The notes under the pieces: generated by a model
The model's database searches: none
What the model was told of the DNA's origin: nothing
Seen by the model: only the letters and a program-made list of their open reading frames with translations
Part shown: piece after piece, positions 1 through 9,063 of the stretch
Numbering within the stretch: the first letter of the stretch is position 1
Layout: each line of letters begins with the position of its first letter
Made by a program: the position numbers and the translations under genes
NCBI GenBank assembly: GCA_964600165.1
Contig: CAZRIP010000005.1
Location: 5,191 to 69,190 of the forward strand
Direction of reading: 5' to 3'
DNA: 64,000 nt
Source: CAZRIP01 sp964600165
Lineage (GTDB): Bacteria > Elusimicrobiota > Elusimicrobia > UBA1565 > UBA9628

Positions 1-2
1 GC

Positions 3-1415
3 CTGCCGCATGACGTCCTGCGGGGCGTTCTCTCGACGCGGTATTTCGCCTTGACCGGGGAGGCGACCTATCAGCCGCTGGTCACGCTCCTCAACCACCT
101 CACTCGCGGAGAGCCCGTCTTCTCCCGTCTGATTAGTATCCTCCTCCACGCGGTGAACGCGCTGCTGCTGTGGGCGCTGGCGCGCCGCGCCGGCGTCGCT
201 TCCAAAACCGCGCTCGCGGCGGCCGTGGCCTTCGCGGTCTTTCCGACGAACACGGAGACCCTGGCCTTCTCGAGCTACAAGGGCCACGTGCTCGCCTTCG
301 GCGCGGCCGAGGCCGCGGTCTTGTGCTGGGCGGCGATGCTCGAGTCCGCGGTTCCCGCGCCGTGGCTCGCCGGCGCGGCGGCGGCGCTGCTCTTCGGGCT
401 TTTATGCAAAGAGTCGGCGCTCGTCGCGCTGCCGCTGTGCGCGGCGTGGTCGGTTTGCTTCGCGCGCGCGAAGCCGCGGAGACGTCAGTGGACGGGCGCG
501 GCCGTCCTGGCGCTCGTCGCGTGGGCCTACCTCGTCTGGCGCTTCGGCGTCCTCGAGCCGGCCGACTTCGTCCGGCGCCCGATGCCCGGGCCGCTCGCCG
601 TTCTCGGCTGGTATTTCAAGACGCTGCTTCTTCCCTATCCGCTTTGCCGCGAGCGCGTGTGGACGAGCGACACCGTCTGGGACGTGCTCGGGGCCGCGTA
701 TTTCGCGCTGCTTTGGGCCGCGCGCCGCAAGCCGCGCGCGCTTTTCGCCTCGCTTTGGATCGGCGCCTGCTGTCTTCCTTTCCTGAGGCTCGTGCCGTTC
801 GCCGGCGACAACGCCGTGGCCGACCGCTTCGTCTACGGCGCCTCGGCGGGCTTCGCGCTGCTGGCGTCGCTGGCGCTGTCGCAGGGCCGCGGGCCGCTCG
901 TTTTATACGGCCTGATCGCGCTGTGGGCGGGGGAGGGCGCGCGGCGCGACGTGCTCTATACCTCGGCGCGCGCGTTCTGCGAGCAGACGGTCGCCTGCGC
1001 GCCGGATCATCCGCGCGCGCATGCGGCGCTCGCGCGGGAGATGATCGTCAGCGGAGAGTTCGAGCCGGGCAAGACCGAGGCGCTCAAGGCCCTCTCGTTG
1101 GACCCGAGGTCTCCCGGCGCTTACAATCTGCTGGGCGTATCCGAGTTCAATCTCGGCGACGCCGACGGAGCGCAGGACGCGCTCGACCACGCGCTCGTCT
1201 TCGATCCCGGCTCGGCCGAGGCGCGCAACAACATCGCCAACGTGCTGCTCGCGCGCGGGTTCGAGGACGAGGCGCTCGAAGACTACGAGATGGCCGCGCA
1301 GCTGCGGCCGGATTGGGACGCGCCGCGGCAGAAGGCGGAGGAATTACGCGCGAAGATCGCGTCGGAGCCGAAGACCAGGACGCCGAGGCGCCGCCGCAGG
1401 CCTCGTCATCGCTGA
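3..1415 (+). CDS. TPR-containing polytopic membrane protein (TMTC-like glycosyltransferase), 5' end missing
   Basis: The frame is open from the left edge of the window. The first possible start inside (TTG at 51) falls within recognisable protein, because the residues before it (STRYFALTGEATYQPL) match the first extracytoplasmic loop of the family, so the true start lies upstream. The N-terminal two thirds is a string of hydrophobic membrane segments in the GT-C style. The last 130 residues hold about three TPR units (HPRAHAALA, SPGAYNLLG, SAEARNNIA), then a very basic Arg-rich tail. Proteins of this build are predicted polyprenol-dependent glycosyltransferases of surface glycans, but substrate and donor cannot be read from sequence. 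A full-length relative lies at 12067-13608. Confidence 0.75.
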   Translation: MPHDVLRGVLSTRYFALTGEATYQPLVTLLNHLTRGEPVFSRLISILLHAVNALLLWALARRAGVASKTALAAAVAFAVFPTNTETLAFSSYKGHVLAFGAAEAAVLCWAAMLESAVPAPWLAGAAAALLFGLLCKESALVALPLCAAWSVCFARAKPRRRQWTGAAVLALVAWAYLVWRFGVLEPADFVRRPMPGPLAVLGWYFKTLLLPYPLCRERVWTSDTVWDVLGAAYFALLWAARRKPRALFASLWIGACCLPFLRLVPFAGDNAVADRFVYGASAGFALLASLALSQGRGPLVLYGLIALWAGEGARRDVLYTSARAFCEQTVACAPDHPRAHAALAREMIVSGEFEPGKTEALKALSLDPRSPGAYNLLGVSEFNLGDADGAQDALDHALVFDPGSAEARNNIANVLLARGFEDEALEDYEMAAQLRPDWDAPRQKAEELRAKIASEPKTRTPRRRRRPRHR

Positions 1416-1501
1416 AGCGAACGTGTCTAGGATGGGGGGCGGACTTCGCGTGCCTGCAAGTAGAATGGCAAAGCTTCTAATCCCCTGTTACAATTCGTGG
1501 C

Positions 1502-2164
1502 ATGAGCTCAATTCCTGAGGAAATCGAAAGGATCGGCAAACAGTTGGTGGCGTGTGTAGACTGTTGCCTTGGCATCTGCCAAAAGCAAGCAGAAGGAATT
1601 TTGCCTCGGGGTCTTTTTCTTGAACGACCAAACAGCCCCGGTCGAGGATGCGTCGCAGTGGGGCTGAACCCCGGAATTTCATCAATCGAAGAAAGGGATT
1701 ATTTCCGCAAGAATGGAACCTCCTACGATATGGTCAAAGCCCACCGTGAATCTATTAATGGCATACCGTATTTTAAACGGACACGCCGCGTCATCGACCA
1801 ACTGGGACTCAGTGGACCGATTCTTTGGTCCAACCTAGCAAAGTGTGAAAATTTAAAAGAGCGAAAACGGTTCACACCACCACTTCAGACACTGAGGCAC
1901 TGTGCCAACAAGTTTCTGCTTCGGGAGTTGAAAATAGTTCCAAGAGATTGGGCCATTCTCGGGTTGGGCCGCGAAGCATTTCGCACACTTGCCTACATGC
2001 TCCCGGATCATGCCGTTCTGGGAATTCCGCATCCAACCGGAGCTAACCCAGAATACAGCAAGATGTTCGAGAATGATGCACTTCGCTCGGATTTGCGGAA
2101 GCGGGCGGAAAAAGCATGGGATAAATCAGAAGTAGCATGGTTGGGAACGGCCGGGAACGGTTGA
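1502..2164 (+). CDS. Uracil-DNA glycosylase-superfamily-like protein
   Basis: The protein is 220 aa. A VGLNPG motif near residue 57 and an IPHPTG motif near residue 175 match the two active-site segments (GxxPG and HPS/HPTG) of the uracil-DNA glycosylase superfamily. Two Cys pairs (CVDCC, CQ) lie close to the N-terminus. Known members remove uracil or other lesions from DNA, but this one is divergent and its substrate is unknown. The gene is clearly AT-richer than both neighbours, which suggests recent acquisition together with the convergent gene at 2203-2985. The ATG at 1502 follows a TACAAT box (1489-1494) by 7 nt with no Shine-Dalgarno sequence. The family call is moderate. Confidence 0.6.
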   Translation: MSSIPEEIERIGKQLVACVDCCLGICQKQAEGILPRGLFLERPNSPGRGCVAVGLNPGISSIEERDYFRKNGTSYDMVKAHRESINGIPYFKRTRRVIDQLGLSGPILWSNLAKCENLKERKRFTPPLQTLRHCANKFLLRELKIVPRDWAILGLGREAFRTLAYMLPDHAVLGIPHPTGANPEYSKMFENDALRSDLRKRAEKAWDKSEVAWLGTAGNG

Positions 2165-2202
2165 TGGTGGGAAAACTCCTGTTGTAGCGCGCCAGGAAAT
2201 CG

Positions 2203-2985
2203 TCAATAGCTTTCCACGCAGTAAGATTTGCTCGCATCTGTCGCGCCACAGTAAATGAGATCTATCGCAAATTTTCCTTCCAAATAATAAAGATCTAGTA
2301 ATGCCCTCTGGTCGTTTTGGCCCCGAAAAAGAACCGCGCCGCGTGGTCCAAGACAATCGGTAACTTTCAGATAAGGACTAGGCTTGTCGAACTCCTCGGT
2401 GACTGCATAAGTTGAAGATAAATACTGTTGAGCATCATCCAATGCGTTACGGAAGTCCTGACAGTTGTCCGTAAACTCCTGAAGGTGGACGTAAAGAAGC
2501 TTATCTTTCACGGCGTCATCGACTGTTCGGATGGGGAAAAACGCGCTGAGTTCAGAGGGATGAAATCGCCCATATGCGAGCTTTTTGGATATTGGCCAGG
2601 ATAAAAAGCCCGTTTGCGACGTTGCGGGCTTATCGCCAAGTGCTTTTCCGGTTTCGTTGCGCGACATTCCCATGGTCAGGTGAAATGGGAATTCTAATTG
2701 GATTTTTTCTGTCGTAGAAGTGGTCTTGTCTTCATGGGAACTTTTCCCGCAGCTTCCGACGATAAGAATGAGCCCCAGAATGGAAGCTAAGAGTGTGAGA
2801 GGAAGAACAATAAGCATCCCAACACCCAGTTTAACGCCGTCAAGAACGGTGTTTCCGGGCCTGTTTGATTGTGCGGGTTCGTTGGTACCGTGGATGTCGC
2901 GCTTGCAGAACCGACAAACGATCGCTTCGCGCCTTATCGTTTCAGCGCAGAACGGACATTTCTTGTTGCCGGTCGGAGCGTCCAC
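2203..2985 (-). CDS. Zinc-ribbon, single-pass membrane protein of unknown function
   Basis: The protein is 260 aa with a GTG start. It opens with a short zinc ribbon (CPFC near residue 10 and CRFC near residue 24), then a hydrophobic stretch at about residues 52-77 (VGMLIVLPLTLLASILGLIL) that ends in Gly-Ser-Cys, and a soluble C-terminal domain of about 180 residues that I do not recognise. The ribbon would face the cytoplasm and the large domain the outside. Base composition is AT-rich like its convergent neighbour at 1502-2164 and unlike the argS operon, so the two look like one imported islet. No function is proposed. Confidence 0.55.
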   Translation of the reverse strand: MDAPTGNKKCPFCAETIRREAIVCRFCKRDIHGTNEPAQSNRPGNTVLDGVKLGVGMLIVLPLTLLASILGLILIVGSCGKSSHEDKTTSTTEKIQLEFPFHLTMGMSRNETGKALGDKPATSQTGFLSWPISKKLAYGRFHPSELSAFFPIRTVDDAVKDKLLYVHLQEFTDNCQDFRNALDDAQQYLSSTYAVTEEFDKPSPYLKVTDCLGPRGAVLFRGQNDQRALLDLYYLEGKFAIDLIYCGATDASKSYCVESY

Positions 2986-3031
2986 TTAAATTTGATCCCT
3001 ATCCGGAACTAATTTTTAAGAAATAGTCCGA

Positions 3032-4690
3032 TTACATCTTCTCTGGCGCGCTGACGCCTAAGAGGCCGAGGCCTTCGGCGATCACGTCGCGCACGCCGGC
3101 GCAGAGGAGCAGGCGCGCTCTCGATTGCTCCGGCTCGGCGGCGTCGACGACGCGGCACTTCTCGTAGAAGGGGTGATACAAGCCCGCCAGCTCAAGGAGA
3201 TAATTCGCGAGCGGGTGCGGGGCCAGGTCGCGCTCGCAGATCTTCAAGACCTCGGGAAACCACGCGACTTTGACGAGCAGCGCGCGCTCTTCGGGCTTCT
3301 CGAGCAGGCGGGCGTTCGGTCCGGGCAATTGATCGCCTTCCGCCAAGATGCCCGCCTTCGCGGCCTCGCGGAAGATCGAGCAGATGCGCGCGTGGACGTA
3401 TTGGCAGTAATAGACCGGATTCTCGCTCGACTGCTTCTTGGCTAGCTCGAGGTCGAAGTTCAAGTGGGAGTCCGGCGTGCGCATCGCGAAGAAGAAGCGG
3501 CAGGCGTCCTTGCCGACTTCGGAAACGACCTCGGATAACCGGACAAATTCCCCCGCGCGCTTGCTCATCTTGACCGCTTCCTGCCCGCGGTAGAGATGGA
3601 TCAGCTGGTGGACGATGGCGTGGAAGTTCTCGGGCGGAAAGCCGAGCGCGGCGATCGCCGCCTTCATGCGCGGGACGTAGCCGTGATGGTCGGCGCCGAG
3701 GATGTCGATGAGCTCGGTATAACCACGGTCGAACTTGTCCTTGTGATAGGCGATGTCCGGAAGGAAATAGGTCGGCTTGCCGTCGGATTTGACGAGCACG
3801 CGGTCCTTGTCGTCCTCGGAGCCCTCGGCCGACGCCGTGCCGAGCCACACGGCCCCGTCCTTCTCGTAGACCATGCCGCGGCTCTTCAAGAAGTCGAGCG
3901 TCTTCTGCACGGCGCCGCTGGCGTGGAGCTCGGATTCGAGGTACCAGCGGTCGAAATGGGTGTCGAAGGAGCGCATGTCGGATTTGTGGGAAGCGAGCAG
4001 CGTCTCCATCGCGTACTTGCCCCACGCTTGAGCGTCCCACGCGGAAGCCTCGGCGGGAGCCTGCGCGGCGACTTCGAATAAATACTCGCCCTGGTAGCCC
4101 TTCTCGGGCACCTGGGCGTCGGGCTTGCCGCGGGCCTGGTCGTAGCGGGCTTTGACCGATTCGCCGAGCAGCACGACGCGCCCGCCGGCGTCGTTGACGT
4201 AATATTCCGTCGCCACCTTGCGGCCCAGGCGCCGCAAGATGCGCGCGAGCGAGTCGCCGAGCGTCGCGCCGCGCCCGGACGCCAGGTGAAGCGGGCCGGT
4301 CGGATTGGCCGAGACGAACTCGATCAAGATCGCGCGCTTCGGGCCGTGCGGATCGGCGCCGTAAGAGGAGCGGCTCAAAGTGAGCGCCTTGAGGTTCGCC
4401 GACAGGGCCGAGGCGCGCAGCTTCAGATTCACGAAGCCGGGGGGCGCGGCGTTGGCCTCGGCGATCTCGGGGATCTGCGCGAAGGACGCGGCGAGCGCCT
4501 TGGCGACCTCCATCGGGTTCTTCTTCGACGCCTTGGCGAGCGCGAGCGGCCAGGGGACGCTGACCTCCGCGCCCACGTGGGCGGGCGGCGAGGCGAGCGG
4601 GGCGAGGCTTTCCGGCGGCGCGACGCCGGCCTCCTTGGCCCAGGCGGCGGTCTTTTCGACGAGCGTCTTGCGCAGCGAGGCGAGGACCAT
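3032..4690 (-). CDS. argS: Arginyl-tRNA synthetase
   Basis: The product charges tRNA-Arg with arginine in the cytoplasm. At 552 aa it has normal length for the family. The N-terminal Add1-like tRNA-binding domain covers about residues 1-110. The class I signature is at SANPTGPLHLASGRG, where the HIGH box reads HLAS (135-138), and the KMSK loop is KMSKRAG near residue 385. The C-terminal DALR anticodon-binding domain contains YVHARICSIFR. The gene is last in a seven-gene operon and follows pilT by one base. The HIGH variant loses the second histidine, which is listed as a finding. The identification is secure. Confidence 0.95.
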   Translation of the reverse strand: MVLASLRKTLVEKTAAWAKEAGVAPPESLAPLASPPAHVGAEVSVPWPLALAKASKKNPMEVAKALAASFAQIPEIAEANAAPPGFVNLKLRASALSANLKALTLSRSSYGADPHGPKRAILIEFVSANPTGPLHLASGRGATLGDSLARILRRLGRKVATEYYVNDAGGRVVLLGESVKARYDQARGKPDAQVPEKGYQGEYLFEVAAQAPAEASAWDAQAWGKYAMETLLASHKSDMRSFDTHFDRWYLESELHASGAVQKTLDFLKSRGMVYEKDGAVWLGTASAEGSEDDKDRVLVKSDGKPTYFLPDIAYHKDKFDRGYTELIDILGADHHGYVPRMKAAIAALGFPPENFHAIVHQLIHLYRGQEAVKMSKRAGEFVRLSEVVSEVGKDACRFFFAMRTPDSHLNFDLELAKKQSSENPVYYCQYVHARICSIFREAAKAGILAEGDQLPGPNARLLEKPEERALLVKVAWFPEVLKICERDLAPHPLANYLLELAGLYHPFYEKCRVVDAAEPEQSRARLLLCAGVRDVIAEGLGLLGVSAPEKM

Positions 4691-4691
4691 G

Positions 4692-5774
4692 CTACGGCTG
4701 CGGAGGCTGCGCGCCCATGGTCACGAGCTGCTTGACCGTCCCGGGATCGTGGGCGATCGCGCAGGCCTCGTTGAGGTCGACGAGGTTTTGCTTGATGAGG
4801 AAAGCGAGGTACTGGTCCATCGAGATCATCCCGAACTTGCTGCCGGCCTCGATGGCGGAGTAAAGCAGATGGGTCTTGCCGTCGCGGATGATGCTGCCGA
4901 TGGCGGACGTCATGCGCATGAACTCCCGCGCGCAGACGCGGCCTTTGCCGTCCTTGCGCGGCAGCAAGGTCTGGCAGATGACGGCCTGCAGCACGGTCGA
5001 GACCTGGATGCGCACTTGCTGCTGCTGGTGCGCGGGGAAGACGTCGATGATGCGGTCGATGGTCGACGGCGCGTCCTGGGTGTGCAGCGTGCCGAAGCAG
5101 AGGTGCCCGGTCTCCGCGGCGGTGATGGCGAGCTGGATCGTCTCCAGGTCGCGCATCTCGCCGATCAAGATCACGTCGGGGTCTTGGCGCAAGCTGTGCT
5201 TGAGGGCCTCGGCGAAGGACTTGGTCTGCTGGCCGACCTCTCTCTGCAGAATGATCGAGTTTTTGTCTTCATACACGAATTCGATCGGGTCCTCGACGGT
5301 CAGGACGTGCTTCTGGTACTTCTGGTTGATGAGCTCGATGAGGCAGGCGAGCGTCGTCGACTTGCCGGAGCCCGTCGGGCCGGTCACGAGCACGAGCCCG
5401 CGCGGCAGATCGACCAAGTTGCGCATCGCCGGCATCAGGCCCAGCTCGTCCGGCGTCGGGATCCGCGACGAGATCGTGCGCAGCACGGCGGCCACGCCGA
5501 GCTTCTGCATGAACACGTTCACGCGAAAGCGCGAGACGCCGGAGAGCGCGATCGAGCAATCGAGCTCCCAGCGGTCCTCGAAGCGGGCGCGCTGGTCCTC
5601 GGTGAGGATCGAGTAGATGAGGTTCTTGCACTCATCGGCGGCGAGCTTCGTCGTGCCGGGGATCGGCTGGATGGCGCCGTTCAAGCGCACCATCGGCGGC
5701 TTGCCGATGACCAGATGAAGGTCCGACGCGCCCATTTGGGCGGTCGACTTCAGGATTTCAACGAGATCGGGCAT
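4692..5774 (-). CDS. pilT: Type IV pilus retraction ATPase PilT (paralog 1)
   Basis: This hexameric AAA-type motor of the secretion ATPase family (360 aa) depolymerises type IV pili from the cytoplasmic side of the inner membrane. Visible parts are the PilT N-terminal signature ASDLHL (16-21), Walker A GPTGSGKS (132-139), Walker B with catalytic Glu (DVILIGE, 200-206), the His box (ETGHLCFGTLHT, 221-232) and the PilT-type C-terminal segment AIGSIIRDGK (291-300), a variant of the AIRNLIRE motif needed for retraction. The start overlaps the end of rsfS by 17 bp and argS follows after one base. Two further paralogs are at 7023-8108 and 29331-30497. Confidence 0.93.
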   Translation of the reverse strand: MPDLVEILKSTAQMGASDLHLVIGKPPMVRLNGAIQPIPGTTKLAADECKNLIYSILTEDQRARFEDRWELDCSIALSGVSRFRVNVFMQKLGVAAVLRTISSRIPTPDELGLMPAMRNLVDLPRGLVLVTGPTGSGKSTTLACLIELINQKYQKHVLTVEDPIEFVYEDKNSIILQREVGQQTKSFAEALKHSLRQDPDVILIGEMRDLETIQLAITAAETGHLCFGTLHTQDAPSTIDRIIDVFPAHQQQQVRIQVSTVLQAVICQTLLPRKDGKGRVCAREFMRMTSAIGSIIRDGKTHLLYSAIEAGSKFGMISMDQYLAFLIKQNLVDLNEACAIAHDPGTVKQLVTMGAQPPQP

Positions 5775-6129
5775 GAGTCTTCCGCTCCCAGGCCACCTTG
5801 GGCGAGTCGAAGTAGAGCTTGTCCAGCGCGTAGAAATCGCGGGTCTCGCGCGTCATCACGTGCACGAGCAGCCCGCCGAAGTCGAGCACGCGCCACTGAT
5901 CGCTGCGCGGCCGCGCGCGATGCAGGCAGGCGACGTTGAAGTCCGCCGCGGCGCGCTCGACCTCGTGCTCCAAGGTCTCCAGGTGCGGGCGCGAGTTGGC
6001 GGTGACGATCAGCAGATAATCGGTGATCGGGCTCGTCTTGCTCACGTGGAGCAAGGCGATGTCCTCTCCCTTCTTGTCGTCGGCGGCTCGCGCCGCCGCG
6101 ACCGCGACGCCCTTAAATGCCCGTGCCAT
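5758..6129 (-). CDS. rsfS: Ribosomal silencing factor RsfS
   Basis: RsfS (YbeB/Iojap family) binds ribosomal protein uL14 and blocks joining of the 30S and 50S subunits in starved cells. The 123-aa protein has the usual single domain: a helix followed by KGEDIALLHVSK, the SPITDYLLIVTANSRPH segment and the DFGGLLVHVMTRETRDFYALDKLY segment with the conserved W upstream (SDQWRVLDFG). It overlaps both the upstream cNMP-binding gene and the downstream pilT by 17 bp, so the three are translationally coupled. Linkage of rsfS to nadD and yqeK is common in bacteria and is seen again in this operon, but here pilT and regulator genes are placed between them. Confidence 0.93.
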   Translation of the reverse strand: MARAFKGVAVAAARAADDKKGEDIALLHVSKTSPITDYLLIVTANSRPHLETLEHEVERAAADFNVACLHRARPRSDQWRVLDFGGLLVHVMTRETRDFYALDKLYFDSPKVAWERKTHARSR

Positions 6130-7021
6130 ATTTCAGGGTGGACTTCGAGAGCCGGTCGCGCAAGCTGTCCTCGGTCCTGAAGTTGATGTTTTCCAGCGCC
6201 GAGGTCAGCAGGCGCGCGACGGTCGTCAGCGTGCGGCCGGTCTCGTTGCGCTCCTCTTCGCCGAGCGGCGTCGCGGAATGAAAGATCAGGTAGCCGTGCG
6301 GGCGCTTGGGTCCAGGCAGCGACACGTAATAAGCCGCGTCGTCGAGCCAGAGGTTGCGCGTCTCCGTGGCGGGGGGTAGCTTGCCCTTCATGGAAGAAAA
6401 ATCGAAGTCCCCGCGCCCGGCCACGAAGTCCATCTCGTCGTTGAACAGGTTGTAGAGGTGGGCCTGCGCCGACCAGGAGCCGACCAAATGGGGGACGATG
6501 CGCTCGAGCACGCTCAGGAGCAGCTCCTTGCCCGAGCCGTGGGCCTCGAGCAGGAGGCTCGAGAGATCGAAGAGGAGCGTGAGCTCGTTGGAGGTCCGGC
6601 GCAGGCGGCCGGACTGCACTTGCACGAGGTGCGCGAAGAAGCTCATCGCGAGCTCGGGGTTCGACTTGAGCCAGCGGTTGAGATCGTCGCGGCCGAGCTC
6701 GAAGAGGCTCGCCTCGCCGGAGGCGGACGCGCGCGCCGAGCGCGGCTGCGGCTCGATGACCGCCATCTCGCCGAACGAGTCGCCGGCCCCGAGGATCGCC
6801 AGGTCCTTCGAGACGTTCTTGGCCATCTTCTTCGAGATCCTGACGTGGCCGGACGCGATGAAATAGAGGCTGTCGCCGGTCGTGCCTTCCTCGAAGACGA
6901 TCTCGCCGTCCTTCAGGGACTTGGCCTTGAGGAAGTCGCCGAGCGTCGCCAGCCGGTCCTCGGGAATCTGGCCCAGCAATCGCAGCGACTTGAGCAGCTG
7001 AATCTTGTCTTTGTCGGCCAT
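6113..7021 (-). CDS. Cyclic-nucleotide-binding domain protein with C-terminal GAF-like region
   Basis: The protein is 302 aa. Residues about 10-125 form a Crp/PKA-type cyclic-nucleotide-binding fold (GEIVFEEGTTGDSLYFIASGHVRI and the phosphate-binding-cassette-like FGEMAVIEPQPRSARA). Residues about 150-290 look like a GAF sensor (LLFDLSSLLLEAHGSGKELL, then a beta-rich core). No helix-turn-helix is present, so it is not a Crp-type activator but more likely a protein-interaction sensor. It sits one base after pilT2 and overlaps rsfS, so a role in tuning pilus retraction or surface behaviour is reasonable inference. Whether it binds cAMP, c-di-GMP or nothing cannot be told. Confidence 0.8.
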   Translation of the reverse strand: MADKDKIQLLKSLRLLGQIPEDRLATLGDFLKAKSLKDGEIVFEEGTTGDSLYFIASGHVRISKKMAKNVSKDLAILGAGDSFGEMAVIEPQPRSARASASGEASLFELGRDDLNRWLKSNPELAMSFFAHLVQVQSGRLRRTSNELTLLFDLSSLLLEAHGSGKELLLSVLERIVPHLVGSWSAQAHLYNLFNDEMDFVAGRGDFDFSSMKGKLPPATETRNLWLDDAAYYVSLPGPKRPHGYLIFHSATPLGEEERNETGRTLTTVARLLTSALENINFRTEDSLRDRLSKSTLKYGTGI

Positions 7022-7022
7022 G

Positions 7023-8108
<1,086 letters not shown>

Positions 8109-8121
8109 GCGTGCGTGTCTC

Positions 8122-9063
8122 CTAGAAGCAGTCGTCCGCGAGAATGACCGTCACGTCGACCAGCCGCTTCTCGTCCGGCCGGCTGACCTCTTCGGCGTCC
8201 CGGCAGCCGAGCATACGCTTGACCGTCGAGGCGTTCTCGAAGGCGCCGGAGCGGTCGTAGATCACCGTCTTGTCCTGCCGGCTCGGCGCGTTCGACGACG
8301 CCATGACGTCGGCGCCGCCTGATCTTAGAATTTTTGTGGCCTCGAGCGCGATACCGTGGCGCCCCGTCGCGTTGAGGACCTCGACCGTGAGGCGCTCGGG
8401 CTTGGCCGGGGGCGCCTCCGTGGCGAGGCGGCCGAGGAACGCCCGCCGCGCGCCGTCGTCCTCAGGCAGCCAGGCGGGACGCAGCCCCGCGCGGCCCAGG
8501 CGGTGGAGCTCCACCGCGGCGACGAGCCGCTCGGCGCGGCCGATATCGGCGCGCAGCCCTTTCGTCGAGAAAGCCAGGCGCCATGGCAGCCTCCGCGTCC
8601 ACGCCGCGCCCTGCAGGGCCGGGTCGGGCTCGTCGGACGGCGCGGCCTGGACGTACACGAACCGGCCGGCGCCGCCGTCGGCGTCGAGGCCGAGCAGGGG
8701 CCGGAGGAGCTCGCGCGCGGCGTCGGCCTCGTCTTTCGCGGCGCCGGCCGGATCGGCGTCGTTGGCCAGCGAGTCCTCGCGCGCCGCCGAAAGCGGGCGG
8801 CCGTCGGTCATTTTCGTCGAGTCGGGGATATACACGAGATCGGCCGCGCGCTTGGCGGGGTGAAAGAGCGCGAGGTAGAGGCGCGGAGGCTCGGGCGCGG
8901 CCTCGAAAGCGATGAGCGTCGCCCACGGCTTGCCCGCGCGCACGCAGGCCGCCGCCGTCGAGCGGCTCTCGAGCCAGGCCGCTAGCGCGACGACCGCGAA
9001 GACGGCGAGCGTCAGCGCGCGCTCCACCCTCACGCTCTTCGCGCTTATCGGAGAGATTTCCAT
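8122..9063 (-). CDS. Membrane-anchored protein with LytR C-terminal domain
   Basis: Length is 313 aa from the ATG at 9063 (MEISPISAKSVRVERAL). One N-terminal membrane anchor lies at about residues 14-32 (ALTLAVFAVVALAAWLES). The middle domain is unrecognised but resembles LCP-protein leaders (YIPDSTKMTDGRPLSAA, which recalls a PDST motif). A LytR_C domain starts near residue 215 (RLTVEVLNATGRHGIA ... VTVILADDC). LCP proteins attach wall polymers in other phyla, but a complete LCP catalytic domain is not evident. The start overlaps the nadD-yqeK gene by 19 bp. In this operon position, between nadD-yqeK and rsfS, related genomes also carry lytR-type genes. Confidence 0.7.
   Translation of the reverse strand: MEISPISAKSVRVERALTLAVFAVVALAAWLESRSTAAACVRAGKPWATLIAFEAAPEPPRLYLALFHPAKRAADLVYIPDSTKMTDGRPLSAAREDSLANDADPAGAAKDEADAARELLRPLLGLDADGGAGRFVYVQAAPSDEPDPALQGAAWTRRLPWRLAFSTKGLRADIGRAERLVAAVELHRLGRAGLRPAWLPEDDGARRAFLGRLATEAPPAKPERLTVEVLNATGRHGIALEATKILRSGGADVMASSNAPSRQDKTVIYDRSGAFENASTVKRMLGCRDAEEVSRPDEKRLVDVTVILADDCF

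Noticed and set aside
4380..5939. Long open frames opposite real genes, such as 519 codons on the plus strand across argS and pilT
   Set aside because: They are made of Arg/Ala/Gly-rich shadow sequence typical of GC-rich DNA; the minus-strand genes have clear motifs.
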